In this document: one piece after another, positions 1 to 7,434 of the stretch
Position numbering within the stretch: position 1 is the first letter of the stretch
How the letters are laid out: each line of letters starts with the position of its first letter
Assembly: GCA_020434365.1 (NCBI GenBank)
Contig: JAGRAX010000008.1
Coordinates: 1 to 34,022, forward strand
Direction of reading: 5' to 3'
From: Bdellovibrionales bacterium
GTDB taxonomy: Bacteria; Bdellovibrionota_G; JALEGL01; JAGRMV01
Length of the DNA: 34,022 nucleotides
The notes under the pieces: generated by a model
Database searches by the model: none
Told to the model about the DNA's origin: nothing
Seen by the model: the letters and a program-made list of their open reading frames with translations, nothing else
Program-made: the position numbers and the translations under genes

Positions 1-1060
1 CCTCAAGCACAACATCTCCTCTCTGAATGCCCGCTTCCTCTGCAGGAGAACCAGGTAAAATTCTTGCGATCAAGGCCCCCTTGGGTTTTTCGAGTTCTAA
101 GGCTTTTGCCAAATCTTCGTCCATGTTCTGCATCTCAACACCCATCCAGCCTCGAACAACTTCGCCATTTTTTTCGAGCTGTCTTAAAATGTTGCGTGCA
201 AGGTTGATCGGAATGGCAAAACCAATTCCCTGTCCACTGGCGTGAATGGCTGTATTGATCCCAACAACTTCTGCATTGAGATTAAACAGAGGTCCTCCCG
301 AGTTGCCCGGATTGATCGACGCATCGGTTTGAATAAAGTTATCATACAGACCAAAGCCAATGGCTCTTTCTTTTGCACTGACAATTCCTTGAGTTACGGT
401 ATGTGAAAGCCCAAAAGGATTCCCAATGGCAACCACAATTTCACCCACTTCCAAATCATCTGAATCTCCAAGCGCAAGCGCCTGAAGTTTTTCACCCTTG
501 GGATCAATTTTGATCAAGGCTACATCGGTTTTTGGATCGGTTCCGATTACCTTTGCAACGAATTCTTTGTCCTTACCAATTGTAACTTTAATTTCATCAG
601 CCTGATCGATCACATGATTGTTGGTCACAATCAATCCGTCTTCACTGATGATAAAACCAGAACCCAAACTCTGTTGTTTAAACTCTTGAGGTTCTTGCTG
701 TTGTCTTGGATTTCCAAAAAAATGTTTAAAGAGGTCATCGCCAAAAAAATCTTCAAAAGGTGAAGGGCCAAAACCAAAGGGACTTTGTTTTTGTTTTAAG
801 ATCTTGGTCGTTCCAATATTGACCACACCCGCGTCGGCTTTTTTTGAAATTTTGATGAAGGTATCCGCCGCAATGGCGCCGCCCTTCCATGGCACCAAAG
901 TATCTTTATGATCATCCTGATTCTTCTCAGGGTTTCGATCCCATGATGAACCTGACGAAGTCGAATCCTTCTTCCAAGAATCCGGCAATTTCAGACCTTC
1001 CTGAGAACATGAAGTTAGAGACAAAACCAGAATCAATGGGATAAAAAATACACGCTTCAT
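1..1060 (-). CDS. HtrA/DegP-family serine endoprotease, lipoprotein form (3' end outside window)
   Basis: Envelope serine protease that degrades or refolds damaged exported proteins. I translated it from the ATG whose complement lies at 1058-1060; about 353 residues are visible before the window edge. The N-terminus is a lipoprotein signal (MKRVFFIPLILVLSLTSC, lipobox Cys18), so the mature protein should be membrane-anchored rather than soluble. A charged, Ser-rich linker follows, then the trypsin-like domain with the triad His149 (TNNHVID), Asp179 (TDVALIKI) and Ser254 (NPGNSGGPLF). A PDZ domain starts near residue 285 (GWMGVEMQNMDEDL) and runs off the window. A Phe/Gly-rich loop plus a Gln-rich stretch (about residues 98-128) precedes the protease core, as in the long loop of DegP. 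No clear ribosome-binding site precedes the ATG. The family is certain; DegP versus DegQ/MucD cannot be decided without the C-terminus. Confidence 0.95.
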   Translation of the reverse strand, partial: MKRVFFIPLILVLSLTSCSQEGLKLPDSWKKDSTSSGSSWDRNPEKNQDDHKDTLVPWKGGAIAADTFIKISKKADAGVVNIGTTKILKQKQSPFGFGPSPFEDFFGDDLFKHFFGNPRQQQEPQEFKQQSLGSGFIISEDGLIVTNNHVIDQADEIKVTIGKDKEFVAKVIGTDPKTDVALIKIDPKGEKLQALALGDSDDLEVGEIVVAIGNPFGLSHTVTQGIVSAKERAIGFGLYDNFIQTDASINPGNSGGPLFNLNAEVVGINTAIHASGQGIGFAIPINLARNILRQLEKNGEVVRGWMGVEMQNMDEDLAKALELEKPKGALIARILPGSPAEEAGIQRGDVVLE

Positions 1061-1149
1061 GGAGCGCAAATTACCAGATCTGTGAGACTTTGAAAACCTT
1101 ATGAAAGAGCTATTTTTATTGCGGCAGGACAAAAAAGCTGCATTTTTTT

Positions 1150-1605
1150 CTACTGTTTTCCATTTGGTGAGAGAAACGTGAAATTAGACCAAATGCTGAA
1201 ATCTTGGCCTGCACAAGACTCTATGACTTTTTGTTTGAGCGCATTGAAGAAGGTATCATCTGTCGGAACCTTTGCCTGCTTTTTCCTGTAAGCAAAAATC
1301 TCCTGATCAAAAGTATCAAAAACATGATCTGAAATCGTATTGCCCAATGAACTTCCACAGGACTTAGGATCAAGTCCTTGAATGCGTATCCAAATGGGAT
1401 ATCCTGCATTTCCGATCTCAACCATCGCCGACAACCAAAATTTATCTTTAAAAGTTTTGCTTTCGATTGAGGTCAAATTCCATGTTGGATGCTTCCCCAA
1501 ATCAATAGTTGTTTCCCATACTTGAGGGTCCTGAGCATGCGCCGAAAAAATGCAGCAAATCACAAATCCCAAACAAAGCAGGCTAGATCGAAGAAAATGT
1601 ATCAT
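1150..1605 (-). CDS. small secreted protein of unknown function
   Basis: About 151 residues. I chose the ATG at 1605; a GTG directly before it (1608) is an alternative. Residues 1-25 form a typical Sec signal peptide (hydrophobic core followed by FSAHA, then QD). The mature part has Trp-rich beta-like segments (VWETTIDL, KFWLSAMVEIG, YPIWIRIQGL) and two cysteines (SCGSS and ESCAGQ) that could form a disulfide. I do not recognise a family. It lies 89 bp upstream of the HtrA gene on the same strand and could be co-transcribed with it. The 137-bp gap to the divergent cupin gene at 1746 should hold its promoter. Confidence 0.7.
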   Translation of the reverse strand: MIHFLRSSLLCLGFVICCIFSAHAQDPQVWETTIDLGKHPTWNLTSIESKTFKDKFWLSAMVEIGNAGYPIWIRIQGLDPKSCGSSLGNTISDHVFDTFDQEIFAYRKKQAKVPTDDTFFNALKQKVIESCAGQDFSIWSNFTFLSPNGKQ

Positions 1606-1745
1606 CACTACCTACCTGCCTAACATACGATTTTGTTTCAGGTCCAATAAAAAGTCCCATTTTCCACGGCCAATCTTTTTGTAAAAATCCGTGCCTCAAA
1701 CCTCATAAACTCTGTTATAAGAACCGGTAAGAGAGGAATATATCT

Positions 1746-2084
1746 TTGAAAGCCGAGAACTTCAGATCCTTCGTCCAGTACTCACCGGACAAGATGCTGC
1801 GCAGTCAGATTTTTAAGACCAAGCATCTCACCACGGATTTGCTTTGTTTTGAAGGGGGTCAGTCCCTGAAACCCCAAAAAAATACGGAAAGTGACAAAGT
1901 ATATTTTATCCTCGAAGGCAAAGCGCGCTTTACCGTTGGTAGAACTACACGAGAACAGCCTGCCGGAACCCTTATCTTGGTTAAGGCTGGACAGGAACAC
2001 GGAATCATCAACCTCGCCGATCAACGCCTGATCATCATGGTCTTTTTTGCCAAGCTCCCTCCTGAAAACCAAAAGAAGAAATAA
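1746..2084 (+). CDS. single-domain cupin protein with altered metal-binding motif
   Basis: A 112-residue small beta-barrel protein. It starts with TTG; the GAGG at 1733-1736 is well placed for it and no ATG competes. The first cupin motif is recognisable by its spacing (GGQSLKPQKNTESDKVYFILEG), but the usual His-x-His pair is replaced by Pro-Gln, leaving only the downstream acidic/aromatic part and the Gly turn. The second motif (KAGQEHGIIN) keeps its His and Asn. A normal four-ligand metal site is therefore unlikely, and a binding or non-metal role is possible. It is 17 bp upstream of queG on the same strand, so they probably share a transcript; nothing ties it to queuosine chemistry. The C-terminus is lysine-rich. 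Confidence 0.8.
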   Translation: MKAENFRSFVQYSPDKMLRSQIFKTKHLTTDLLCFEGGQSLKPQKNTESDKVYFILEGKARFTVGRTTREQPAGTLILVKAGQEHGIINLADQRLIIMVFFAKLPPENQKKK

Positions 2085-2101
2085 TCGCCAGTAGCCCTCT
2101 G

Positions 2102-3085
2102 ATGACTCTGAGCACAGAAGACCGAATTTGCGCTCAAGCCAAGCTTCTTGGCGCCTCTACCGTAGGTATTGCCTCAGCAGAACCTGTCGAAGATTTTCCC
2201 CGCTTGCTAGAATGGCTGCGCAAAGGAAATGCCCAAAACATGCATTACATGTCTGAAATTACGCGAGTCGAAAAACGCTGCGAGCCCAAAAAACTCTGGC
2301 CAGAAGTAGAGTCCATTCTGTGTGTGAGTTTTTCCTACAAGCCTTTGAAGGGCGCTCATCCTTCTAAGGCAAAGTTCGGCCGCTACGCCTGGGGTGAAGA
2401 TTACCACGTCTTTGTAAAAAAGCGCCTTTTGCAGCTTCTTACATGGATCCAAGAGCACATCGATCCAGAATGTAAGGGACGAGTATTTGTAGATACTGCG
2501 CCCGTATTGGAGCGCAGTCTTGCCAGGCAAGCAGGTGTGGGATGGATCGGCAAAAATACTTGCCTCATCAGCCAGGGCCACGGTTCTTATCTCTATCTAG
2601 GAGAGATCTTTCTTTCCATCAAACTCCGAGAAAGCCAACATGTATCCGACCACTGTGGAAGCTGCACTGCCTGTCTGGACGCCTGCCCTACAGACGCTTT
2701 TGAAAAGCCCTATGAATTGACCACAGAAAAATGCATATCCTACCAGACCCTAGAAAATAGACGGGAGAGCATCCCCGACTTTATGAAACATCACACAGAG
2801 CAATGGGTGGCCGGCTGCGATATCTGCCAAGAAGTATGTCCCTGGAATCACAAGGCACTCGTGTCCCAGCTACCAGAAATTCAAGCCAAGGATTTTGTGA
2901 GCCTAGACTCTAAGCAGCTTATGGCTCTGGATGCGCAGGGTTTTAATCATTATTTTTCGGGCACCAGCTTGGAGCGAACTGGGCTCTCCAAACTCCAAGA
3001 CAATGCGGCGCACGCTGCATCTGATTCTCGCTCAGAGCCGAAAAAGAAAAGCACGGTGAAAAGAAGGGCATCCAAGCCAATCTAG
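2102..3085 (+). CDS. queG: epoxyqueuosine reductase (tRNA modification)
   Basis: Cytosolic cobalamin-dependent iron-sulfur enzyme that reduces epoxyqueuosine to queuosine at position 34 of GUN-anticodon tRNAs, the last step of queuosine synthesis. In 327 residues, the N-terminal cobalamin-binding region carries the catalytic Asp131 in VDTAPVLERSLARQAGVGW, followed by GKNTCLI. The ferredoxin-like domain has exactly eight cysteines for two [4Fe-4S] clusters: 185, 188, 191, 195 (CGSCTACLDACP), 211, and 239, 242, 246 (CDICQEVCPWN). It is shorter than the E. coli enzyme (about 379 residues) and lacks its C-terminal repeat region; instead it ends in a basic Lys/Arg-rich tail (PKKKSTVKRRASKP). No strong ribosome-binding site precedes the ATG. 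B12 dependence is shared with nrdJ at the other end of the window. Confidence 0.95.
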   Translation: MTLSTEDRICAQAKLLGASTVGIASAEPVEDFPRLLEWLRKGNAQNMHYMSEITRVEKRCEPKKLWPEVESILCVSFSYKPLKGAHPSKAKFGRYAWGEDYHVFVKKRLLQLLTWIQEHIDPECKGRVFVDTAPVLERSLARQAGVGWIGKNTCLISQGHGSYLYLGEIFLSIKLRESQHVSDHCGSCTACLDACPTDAFEKPYELTTEKCISYQTLENRRESIPDFMKHHTEQWVAGCDICQEVCPWNHKALVSQLPEIQAKDFVSLDSKQLMALDAQGFNHYFSGTSLERTGLSKLQDNAAHAASDSRSEPKKKSTVKRRASKPI

Positions 3086-3132
3086 CTCTTGCGGCTTCAA
3101 GGAAAGAGGCGTATATTGCGCCCCGTAAAATT

Positions 3133-3597
3133 ATGACGGAATCTATCCAAGATTATTTCATTGATCAGCTGGAAATCAGCGAGGGGCTTTGTGTAGCGCA
3201 AAACACCCCTGTATCTGAAGTCTTGGAACAGATGAGACAAGAAAAAGTAAGTTGTGTTGTTGTGGAAAGCAAGCAAGAAATCAGTGGAATCTTCACAGAG
3301 CACGATGTGTTTTGCAAGATCGTTGGTCAAGACATTGACTGGCAAGCGCCTATCTCTGATTTTTCTAGCCGAAAGCCTGAGACGCTTGGATCCAAAAATT
3401 CTCTGAAAGAGGCATTGGCCTTGATGGGAAAACACAGCTTTCGTCATATACCTATCACCGATGATTCGGGTTCATGTATAGGTGTGCTGTCCATCCAAGA
3501 TGTTGTGGCACATATTGCCCAGCATTTTCCGGAGGAGGTGCTAAATCTGCCCCCTCACGTGCACCAAACTTATTCGAAACCCGAAGGAGGAAAATAA
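3133..3597 (+). CDS. CBS-pair protein, upstream partner of KOR
   Basis: A 154-residue protein made of a tandem CBS pair (Bateman module), about residues 18-72 and 82-138. Typical segments are [56 protein letters not shown] pairs usually bind adenine nucleotides. No catalytic or DNA-binding domain is attached, so a regulatory subunit or sensor role is the natural inference. The stop codon is 4 nt from korA, and the korA ribosome-binding site (AAGGAGG) lies inside the end of this gene, indicating translational coupling. The ATG at 3133 lacks a good ribosome-binding site. An in-frame ATT at 3115 sits 5 nt after GAGG and would add six residues; I kept the ATG because ATT starts are rare. Confidence 0.85.
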   Translation: MTESIQDYFIDQLEISEGLCVAQNTPVSEVLEQMRQEKVSCVVVESKQEISGIFTEHDVFCKIVGQDIDWQAPISDFSSRKPETLGSKNSLKEALALMGKHSFRHIPITDDSGSCIGVLSIQDVVAHIAQHFPEEVLNLPPHVHQTYSKPEGGK

Positions 3598-3601
3598 CAT
3601 C

Positions 3602-5476
3602 ATGTCCAACGCAGGTTTGCAATCCGATGCAAAAAAAATACAATCTTCTAACCCCATACCTCTAGAACAGCTAGAGCACGTAACGATTCGCTTTGCTGGA
3701 GATTCTGGAGATGGAATGCAGCTTACGGGGAATCAATTTACAAACACATCCGCATTTATCGGCAATGATGTCTCGACTTTTCCAGATTTTCCCGCTGAGA
3801 TTCGAGCACCTGCCGGTTCCCTACCTGGGGTGAGTGGATTTCAAATTCACTTTTCAAGCAAGGACATTCGGACAGCTGGAGATACTCCGAATGTGCTGGT
3901 TGCAATGAATCCTGCAGCACTTAAAGTACATTTGAAAGACTTGGAAAAAGGTGGGATGGTCATCATCAACAGCTCAGCTTTTACAAAGCCAAATCTTAAA
4001 AAAGCCGGATACGAAACCAACCCTTTGGAAGACAAAAGCTTAGACTCCTATCGAGTCTTTGACATTCCTTTGACCAAACTCAACGAGGACGCGCTGAGTG
4101 AAACCTCTCTTTCAAAAAAAGAAATCGACCGCTGCAAAAACTTCTTTGCATTGGGCATTATGTACTGGCTCTATGACAGGCCTCTCGAAATCACCTTGGA
4201 TTGGATTGAAAAAAAGTTCAAAAACAAGCCTGAAATCATTGATGCCAACCAAAAAGCTCTCAAGTCTGGATATTATTTTGGAGAAACCTCAGAGATTTTC
4301 ACAACGCATTACCATGTAGATCAAGCGCAGCTCCCACAAGGTACATACAGACAGGTTACAGGAAATCGAGCCATTGCTTTGGGTTTGGTCGCAGGCGCGC
4401 AGCTCGCAGGAAAACCTCTGTTCTACGGAAGTTATCCGATCACACCCGCCAGTGATATTTTGCATGAACTCTCAAATTACAAAAACTTTGATGTTCGAAC
4501 CTTCCAAGCCGAAGATGAAATCGCCGCGATCGGCGTTGCCTTAGGAGCATCTTTTGGAGGTCACTTGGGTGTTACAGGCACAAGTGGACCTGGAGTCGCA
4601 CTGAAGGCTGAGTTTATGGGCCTTGCTGTGATGACGGAGCTTCCTTTGGTCATCGTCAATGTTATGCGAGCAGGACCTTCTACGGGGATGCCTACAAAAA
4701 CAGAACAGACCGATTTGTTCCAGGCTTTGTATGGAAGAAACGGTGAATGTCCAATGGTAGTCTTGGCGCCTTCCACACCCTCAGATTGTTTCACAATTAG
4801 CATTGAAGCCATGAGAATTGCCACCAAGTATATGGTTCCCGTAATCATTCTTTCTGACAATACTTTGGCAAATGGAGCAGAGCCTTGGAAAATTCCTCAT
4901 GTCGATGAATTTCCAAAGTTTGAAGTCAATCATTTGGTAGAAGCCAATAACTTCTTGCCTTATCAACGCAACGAAAAAACCTTGGCCCGACCGTGGGTTG
5001 CGCCCGGAACGAAAGGTCTAGAACACCGAATTGGTGGGATTGAAAAACAAGACCTTACGGGAAATGTCTCCTACGACCCACAGAACCACGAGAAGATGAT
5101 TCGGCTGCGAGCTGAAAAAGTGCAACGAGTGGCACAAGAAATCGCTCCCTTGGAAATCAGTGGCCCTGAAAAAGGAGACACTCTTCTCGTAGGTTGGGGT
5201 AGCACCTATGGAGCCATTGCCTCCGCAGCAGATCAACTCAGAGAAGAAGGTCTTTCGGTATCGAATATCCATATTCGACATTTGAGTCCTCTGCCCTCAG
5301 ATCTTGGTGACATCATGAAGCGATTTAAAAATGTCATTATAGCAGAGTGCAACACCGGACAATTGAGACAGGTCATTCGCGGCACCTACCTTGTGGATGC
5401 AAAGGGTATCAACAAGATTCAAGGTCAGCCTCTAAAAATTAGTGAGATCAAAAGTAAAGTAAAGGAAATGATATGA
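3602..5476 (+). CDS. korA: 2-oxoglutarate:ferredoxin oxidoreductase, fused gamma-alpha subunit
   Basis: Larger subunit (624 residues) of the two-subunit 2-oxoacid:ferredoxin oxidoreductases that reversibly convert 2-oxoglutarate and CoA to succinyl-CoA, CO2 and reduced ferredoxin. The N-terminal gamma domain (about 27-210) has [17 protein letters not shown] and [20 protein letters not shown]. The alpha/pyrimidine-binding part begins near 250 ([69 protein letters not shown]). The GPSTGMPT motif and size match KorA-type enzymes rather than pyruvate oxidoreductases. It overlaps korB by 4 nt (ATGA). No ferredoxin-like delta subunit is encoded nearby, so electrons must go to a ferredoxin made elsewhere. 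Substrate assignment rests on similarity only; a related branched 2-oxoacid is possible. Confidence 0.92.
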   Translation: MSNAGLQSDAKKIQSSNPIPLEQLEHVTIRFAGDSGDGMQLTGNQFTNTSAFIGNDVSTFPDFPAEIRAPAGSLPGVSGFQIHFSSKDIRTAGDTPNVLVAMNPAALKVHLKDLEKGGMVIINSSAFTKPNLKKAGYETNPLEDKSLDSYRVFDIPLTKLNEDALSETSLSKKEIDRCKNFFALGIMYWLYDRPLEITLDWIEKKFKNKPEIIDANQKALKSGYYFGETSEIFTTHYHVDQAQLPQGTYRQVTGNRAIALGLVAGAQLAGKPLFYGSYPITPASDILHELSNYKNFDVRTFQAEDEIAAIGVALGASFGGHLGVTGTSGPGVALKAEFMGLAVMTELPLVIVNVMRAGPSTGMPTKTEQTDLFQALYGRNGECPMVVLAPSTPSDCFTISIEAMRIATKYMVPVIILSDNTLANGAEPWKIPHVDEFPKFEVNHLVEANNFLPYQRNEKTLARPWVAPGTKGLEHRIGGIEKQDLTGNVSYDPQNHEKMIRLRAEKVQRVAQEIAPLEISGPEKGDTLLVGWGSTYGAIASAADQLREEGLSVSNIHIRHLSPLPSDLGDIMKRFKNVIIAECNTGQLRQVIRGTYLVDAKGINKIQGQPLKISEIKSKVKEMI

Positions 5477-6492
5477 GCCCAGCAGAACTAGCCCTAAAAA
5501 AACAAGATTTTGTATCTGATCAGGAAGTGCGCTGGTGTCCAGGTTGTGGTGACTATGCAATTTTGGCAGCAGTTCAAAAGCTTGTGCCCACGCTTGGAAT
5601 CCCCAAAGAAAATTTTGCGTTTATCTCTGGGATCGGATGTTCAAGTCGTTTTCCCTATTATATGAACACATATGGTTTTCACACCATTCATGGCCGCGCG
5701 CCTTCCGTTGCGACCGGACTGAAGGTTTCACGTCCTGAACTTTCTGTATGGGTGGTAACTGGTGATGGCGATGCTCTATCGATTGGTGGAAATCATTTCA
5801 TCCATGCAATGAGAAGAAACGTAGACATCAACGTGCTACTTTTTAACAATCGGATTTATGGTTTGACAAAGGGTCAATACTCACCAACTTCTGAGGTAGG
5901 GAAAAAAACCAAATCCACACCATATGGCTCTTTGGACTACCCCATCAACTCTTTGACCTTGGCCTTAGCCTCTGAGGCTACGTTTATTGCTCGTTCTTAT
6001 GATGTAAACACACCGCATTTGATCGAAGTATTGAAAAAAGCTCATGAGCACAAAGGGGTCTCCTTTGTTGAAATCTACCAGAACTGTAACATTTTCAATG
6101 ATGGAGCATTCAAACATTTGACCGATCGAACCATTCGAGATGACAAGATTTTATCCTTGGAGCATGGCAAACCCATGATCTTTGGAAAAGAATCCAATCA
6201 GGGAATCGTCATTCGAAACAATACACCCGAAGTTGTAACTTTGGGCGAAAATGGAATCACCGAAAAGGACATTGAAGTTCACGATGAGTTTGGCGAAAAC
6301 CCCGCCATTACATATATGCTCACAGAAATGGATCATCCCAAGTTTCCTGTACCTGTAGGTGTGTTTCGAAAAGTTGAAAAGCCGACATATGAACACCTGT
6401 TTGAAAAGCAAGTTGAAACGGTTACGCAACAAAAAGGCAAAGGAAACCTCGAAAAGCTGATTCATGGAAGTGACACCTGGGAGGTCAAATAA
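5473..6492 (+). CDS. korB: 2-oxoglutarate:ferredoxin oxidoreductase, beta subunit
   Basis: Thiamine-diphosphate and iron-sulfur subunit (339 residues) paired with the preceding gene. The [4Fe-4S] ligands are the expected set: Cys22 and Cys25 ([11 protein letters not shown]), Cys56 ([11 protein letters not shown]) and Cys205 ([10 protein letters not shown]). The thiamine-diphosphate motif starts with [20 protein letters not shown] at 97 and ends near [16 protein letters not shown]. The C-terminal stretch (about 215-339) is the extension usual for KorB. The start overlaps the korA stop in ATGA, implying coupled translation at equal stoichiometry. The stop codon directly abuts the TTG start of the next CBS gene, so all of 3133-6903 reads as one operon. 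Confidence 0.94.
   Translation: MSPAELALKKQDFVSDQEVRWCPGCGDYAILAAVQKLVPTLGIPKENFAFISGIGCSSRFPYYMNTYGFHTIHGRAPSVATGLKVSRPELSVWVVTGDGDALSIGGNHFIHAMRRNVDINVLLFNNRIYGLTKGQYSPTSEVGKKTKSTPYGSLDYPINSLTLALASEATFIARSYDVNTPHLIEVLKKAHEHKGVSFVEIYQNCNIFNDGAFKHLTDRTIRDDKILSLEHGKPMIFGKESNQGIVIRNNTPEVVTLGENGITEKDIEVHDEFGENPAITYMLTEMDHPKFPVPVGVFRKVEKPTYEHLFEKQVETVTQQKGKGNLEKLIHGSDTWEVK
6479..6484 (+). promoter_or_regulatory. ribosome-binding site fixing the TTG start of the second CBS gene
   Basis: GGGAGG inside the last codons of korB, 8 nt before the TTG at 6493. It is one of the strongest Shine-Dalgarno matches in the window and decides the start. Confidence 0.7.
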
Positions 6493-6903
6493 TTGGGACC
6501 TTCAAAGATTCATTTTGAAAGTCTTACAAAGACAATATCTGAATTTTTGCCCAAAGAAGCTCTTTGTGTAGAGCCTCAATCCAGCGTTTTAGACGTGGTC
6601 AAGGCCATGAGAAAAAAAAATCGTGGCTGCGCGTTGATTGTAGAAGAAGATAAGCTTTTAGGTATTTTTACTCAAAGAGACGCCTTGGAAAAAGTCGCCT
6701 TACCAGGTGTGGATGCACGTGAGATCCAAATCCAATACCTCATGACACTCTCGCCAGAGGTCCTAGAAGAAAGTGATCATTTGGCCTTTGCCATCAATAA
6801 AATGGCTGTAGGAAATTTCAGACATGTGCCCATTCGCAAAGAAGACGGTAGCTTTTCTGTTGTGTCTGTCAGAGATGTCATTCGAAGCTTTGTTCAGAAA
6901 TAG
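6493..6903 (+). CDS. CBS-pair protein, downstream partner of KOR
   Basis: A 136-residue tandem CBS protein: residues about 18-70 (LCVEPQSSVLDVVKAMRKKN, LLGIFTQRDALEKVAL) and about 80-134 (GNFRHVPIRKEDGSFSVVSV, RDVIRSFV). The start is TTG, placed immediately after the korB TAA with GGGAGG at 6479-6484 and an 8-nt spacer; no in-frame ATG would keep the first CBS motif. It is a diverged relative of the CBS protein upstream of korA: both share the layout and the FRHxPI block, but this one is shorter at the C-terminus. A regulatory role on KOR, possibly as a heteromer with the first CBS protein, is inferred from position only. A run of nine A (6612-6620) lies inside the gene. Confidence 0.85.
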   Translation: MGPSKIHFESLTKTISEFLPKEALCVEPQSSVLDVVKAMRKKNRGCALIVEEDKLLGIFTQRDALEKVALPGVDAREIQIQYLMTLSPEVLEESDHLAFAINKMAVGNFRHVPIRKEDGSFSVVSVRDVIRSFVQK

Positions 6904-6914
6904 CGATTTTCACT

Positions 6915-7388
6915 TTAGTAGTGTAGGCCATTTTTCCGAATGTGTGTCATCGGTCGATCATCTCTAAGCACCTGACCGTCTACAAGCTCTGCCAAAACCA
7001 AATCATGGTCTCCCGCAGAGATCAGGCGCTCTACACGACAATCTAAAAATGCACTGGCATGAGTCAACATGATACAGCCATGGATGCTTTTTTGAGTCGG
7101 CAGATCTCCAAAAGGCTTGAGAGGATCTGGGTGAGATGCATAGGCGGTCTTCATCAGATGTTTATGCTGATCACCGATCACATTCAACCCAAAATGTCTT
7201 CCAGGGATCATTTGCTCTCTGATGGCTCGGTCTCGACCCACACAAAGGGAAATCATGGGAGGATCAAAAGAGGTTTGCATGACCCAAGAAGCCAGCATCA
7301 CGACGGGCTTATTCTCAAGCTCGTGTGTGACCAAATACAGTCCAGAGACAATTTTCCCCAATGCTTTTGAAAACGTCGAATGCTTCAT
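6915..7388 (-). CDS. flavin reductase-like FMN-binding split-barrel protein
   Basis: A 157-residue protein of the flavin reductase-like (FMN-binding split barrel) family, cytosolic, expected to bind FMN and use NAD(P)H to reduce flavin or a partner oxygenase. Family marks: the N-terminal FSKALGKIVSGLYLVTH, the ASWVMQTSFDPPMISLCVG strand (usual position of the flavin phosphate contacts), FGLNVIGDQ, and the GDHDLVLAELVDG motif near residue 127. The ATG at 7388 is 46 bp after the stop of the giant prepilin-like gene on the same strand, so read-through from it is possible. It ends 11 bp from the convergent CBS gene with no visible terminator between. The physiological substrate cannot be told. 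Confidence 0.88.
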   Translation of the reverse strand: MKHSTFSKALGKIVSGLYLVTHELENKPVVMLASWVMQTSFDPPMISLCVGRDRAIREQMIPGRHFGLNVIGDQHKHLMKTAYASHPDPLKPFGDLPTQKSIHGCIMLTHASAFLDCRVERLISAGDHDLVLAELVDGQVLRDDRPMTHIRKNGLHY

Positions 7389-7434
7389 ATTCTATGACCT
7401 AGGTCTTAACAGGGATATGACAAGCTTGCTAGTT

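Noticed and set aside
1061-1149. Sigma-E type promoter before the HtrA gene
   Set aside because: A TCAAA is present but there is no GGAAC-like -35 at a proper distance.
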